Notes under the pieces: model-generated
Databases searched by the model: none
Told to the model about the DNA's origin: nothing
Seen by the model: the letters and a program-made list of their open reading frames with translations, nothing else
Program-made: the position numbers and the translations under genes
In this document: positions 63,572 to 64,000 of the stretch, one piece after another
How positions within the stretch are numbered: the stretch's first letter is position 1
Layout of the letters: the number at the start of each line of letters is the position of its first letter
From: UBA1413 sp964552955
GTDB taxonomy: Bacteria; Bacteroidota; Bacteroidia; Bacteroidales; Prolixibacteraceae
DNA length: 64,000 bases
Assembly (NCBI GenBank): GCA_964552955.1
Contig: CAZKIU010000013.1
Span: 23,164-87,163 of the forward strand
Reading direction: 5' to 3'

Positions 63572-63599
63572 GGCATATATAAGAAAACAAAAATATGCC
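63572..63599. promoter_or_regulatory. Inverted repeat, candidate AbiEi operator
   Basis: GGCATAT and ATATGCC are 14 bases apart and lie where the -33 region should be, so a bound antitoxin would block the promoter. AbiEi proteins are known to bind inverted repeats at their own promoter. Confidence 0.55.
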
Positions 63600-63643
63600 A
63601 AAAAATGAAATAATTGGTAAAAATTGGATTTTGGATTAATCCA

Positions 63644-64000
63644 TTATGCATATTGCCTCACCATCTCCACAAATTCCTTCTTTCCTTCCAGGTTAAGGAG
63701 GTACTGACTTACAAGATGGGCGGGAGCTTCCTTTACCTTGAAATTTCTACAGGTGGCCAGGTAGGGGCCGAGTGTGTCGAGGGTGTGGAGCTGGGCCCGG
63801 AGTTTACGCTTGTACTCCCTGCTGACATTGGGCTTCTGGTTGGCCACGATGCCGGTGACCGTCTGGCGGGAGGTGGACTTCCGGATCCGGGTCTTCCGGC
63901 GGTTCAGGGTGAAGCCGTGCTCCCCGGCAATCCGGGTGACCGATTCGAAAAATCCGGCTTCCGGAGGCCTTTCCCCCGAAAAGGTGAGGTCATCGGCATA
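63644..64000 (-). CDS. Retron-type reverse transcriptase, 5' part outside window
   Basis: The minus strand is open from the right edge to a stop at 63644: 118 residues of the C-terminal half of a reverse transcriptase. It opens with YADDLTFSG, the catalytic Y-x-D-D motif, then GFTLNRRKTRIRK and QTVTGIVANQKPNVSREYKR. The Val-Thr-Gly block followed by PNVSRE-x-x-x-LRAQLH is typical of the thumb of retron and related enzymes, not of group II introns or diversity-generating elements. Its 5' half and any msr-msd RNA would lie past 64000. Its GC content is like the chromosome, unlike that of AbiE, whose start is about 100 bases downstream. Confidence 0.85.
   Translation of the reverse strand, partial: YADDLTFSGERPPEAGFFESVTRIAGEHGFTLNRRKTRIRKSTSRQTVTGIVANQKPNVSREYKRKLRAQLHTLDTLGPYLATCRNFKVKEAPAHLVSQYLLNLEGKKEFVEMVRQYA

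Noticed and set aside
63588..63590. TTG start for AbiEi
   Set aside because: It lies upstream of the -7 box and inside the inverted repeat, and the added residues do not look like the family.

Overview
The window looks like chromosome of a member of the Bacteroidota, probably an environmental, metagenome-assembled one. Evidence: genes are often preceded by the Bacteroidota -7 box TAnnTTTG rather than a clear Shine-Dalgarno site; cytochrome oxidase subunits CcoN and CcoO are fused; L31 is the zinc-free B type; and a run of 100 N is flanked by an exact 55-base repeat, the mark of a scaffolded k-mer assembly. No rRNA, CRISPR array or complete insertion sequence is seen.

Positions 1-22850 are dominated by membrane GT-C type glycosyltransferase-like proteins and GT2 glycosyltransferases (2-1375, 3597-7689, 7945-13084, 17975-22851). 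Among them lie coaD, a thioredoxin-like exported protein, and a sugar-use pair (Na+ symporter plus GH94 cellobiose phosphorylase, 13288-17645). Positions 23036-35776, all on the minus strand, form a respiratory block: an FeS / NrfD-like / cytochrome c trio that probably oxidises quinol, then ccoS, a ccoNO fusion with an extra haem c domain, ccoQ, ccoP, ccoG, ccoH, a SafE-like protein, and the copper ATPase ccoI. A 3' remnant of a mazF toxin gene lies inside this block.

Positions 36084-60990 hold ugd-uxs (UDP-xylose synthesis); an apparent run of minus-strand genes (flippase, asparagine-synthase-like, AI-2E family, NatAB-like ABC exporter); an AlkD-like glycosylase; a GNAT-like protein; rpmE2; lon with a near-consensus sigma-54 site; ribBA followed by a DUF5522-like gene and two ABC exporter half-transporters; and LptF/G with two glycosyltransferases. 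After tRNA-Met (61242-61315) comes what looks like a defence island: a decayed DnaB-like helicase fragment, an AbiE-type toxin-antitoxin pair with its own operator-promoter, and, cut by the right edge, the end of a retron-type reverse transcriptase.

A theme that runs across the window is short degenerate tandem repeats with periods of 7, 8, 19 and 21-22 bases. They sit between genes, run into gene ends, and in at least one protein (the asparagine-synthase-like one) appear in frame as heptad inserts. The two strongest leads are this repeat invasion and the reverse transcriptase next to AbiE.
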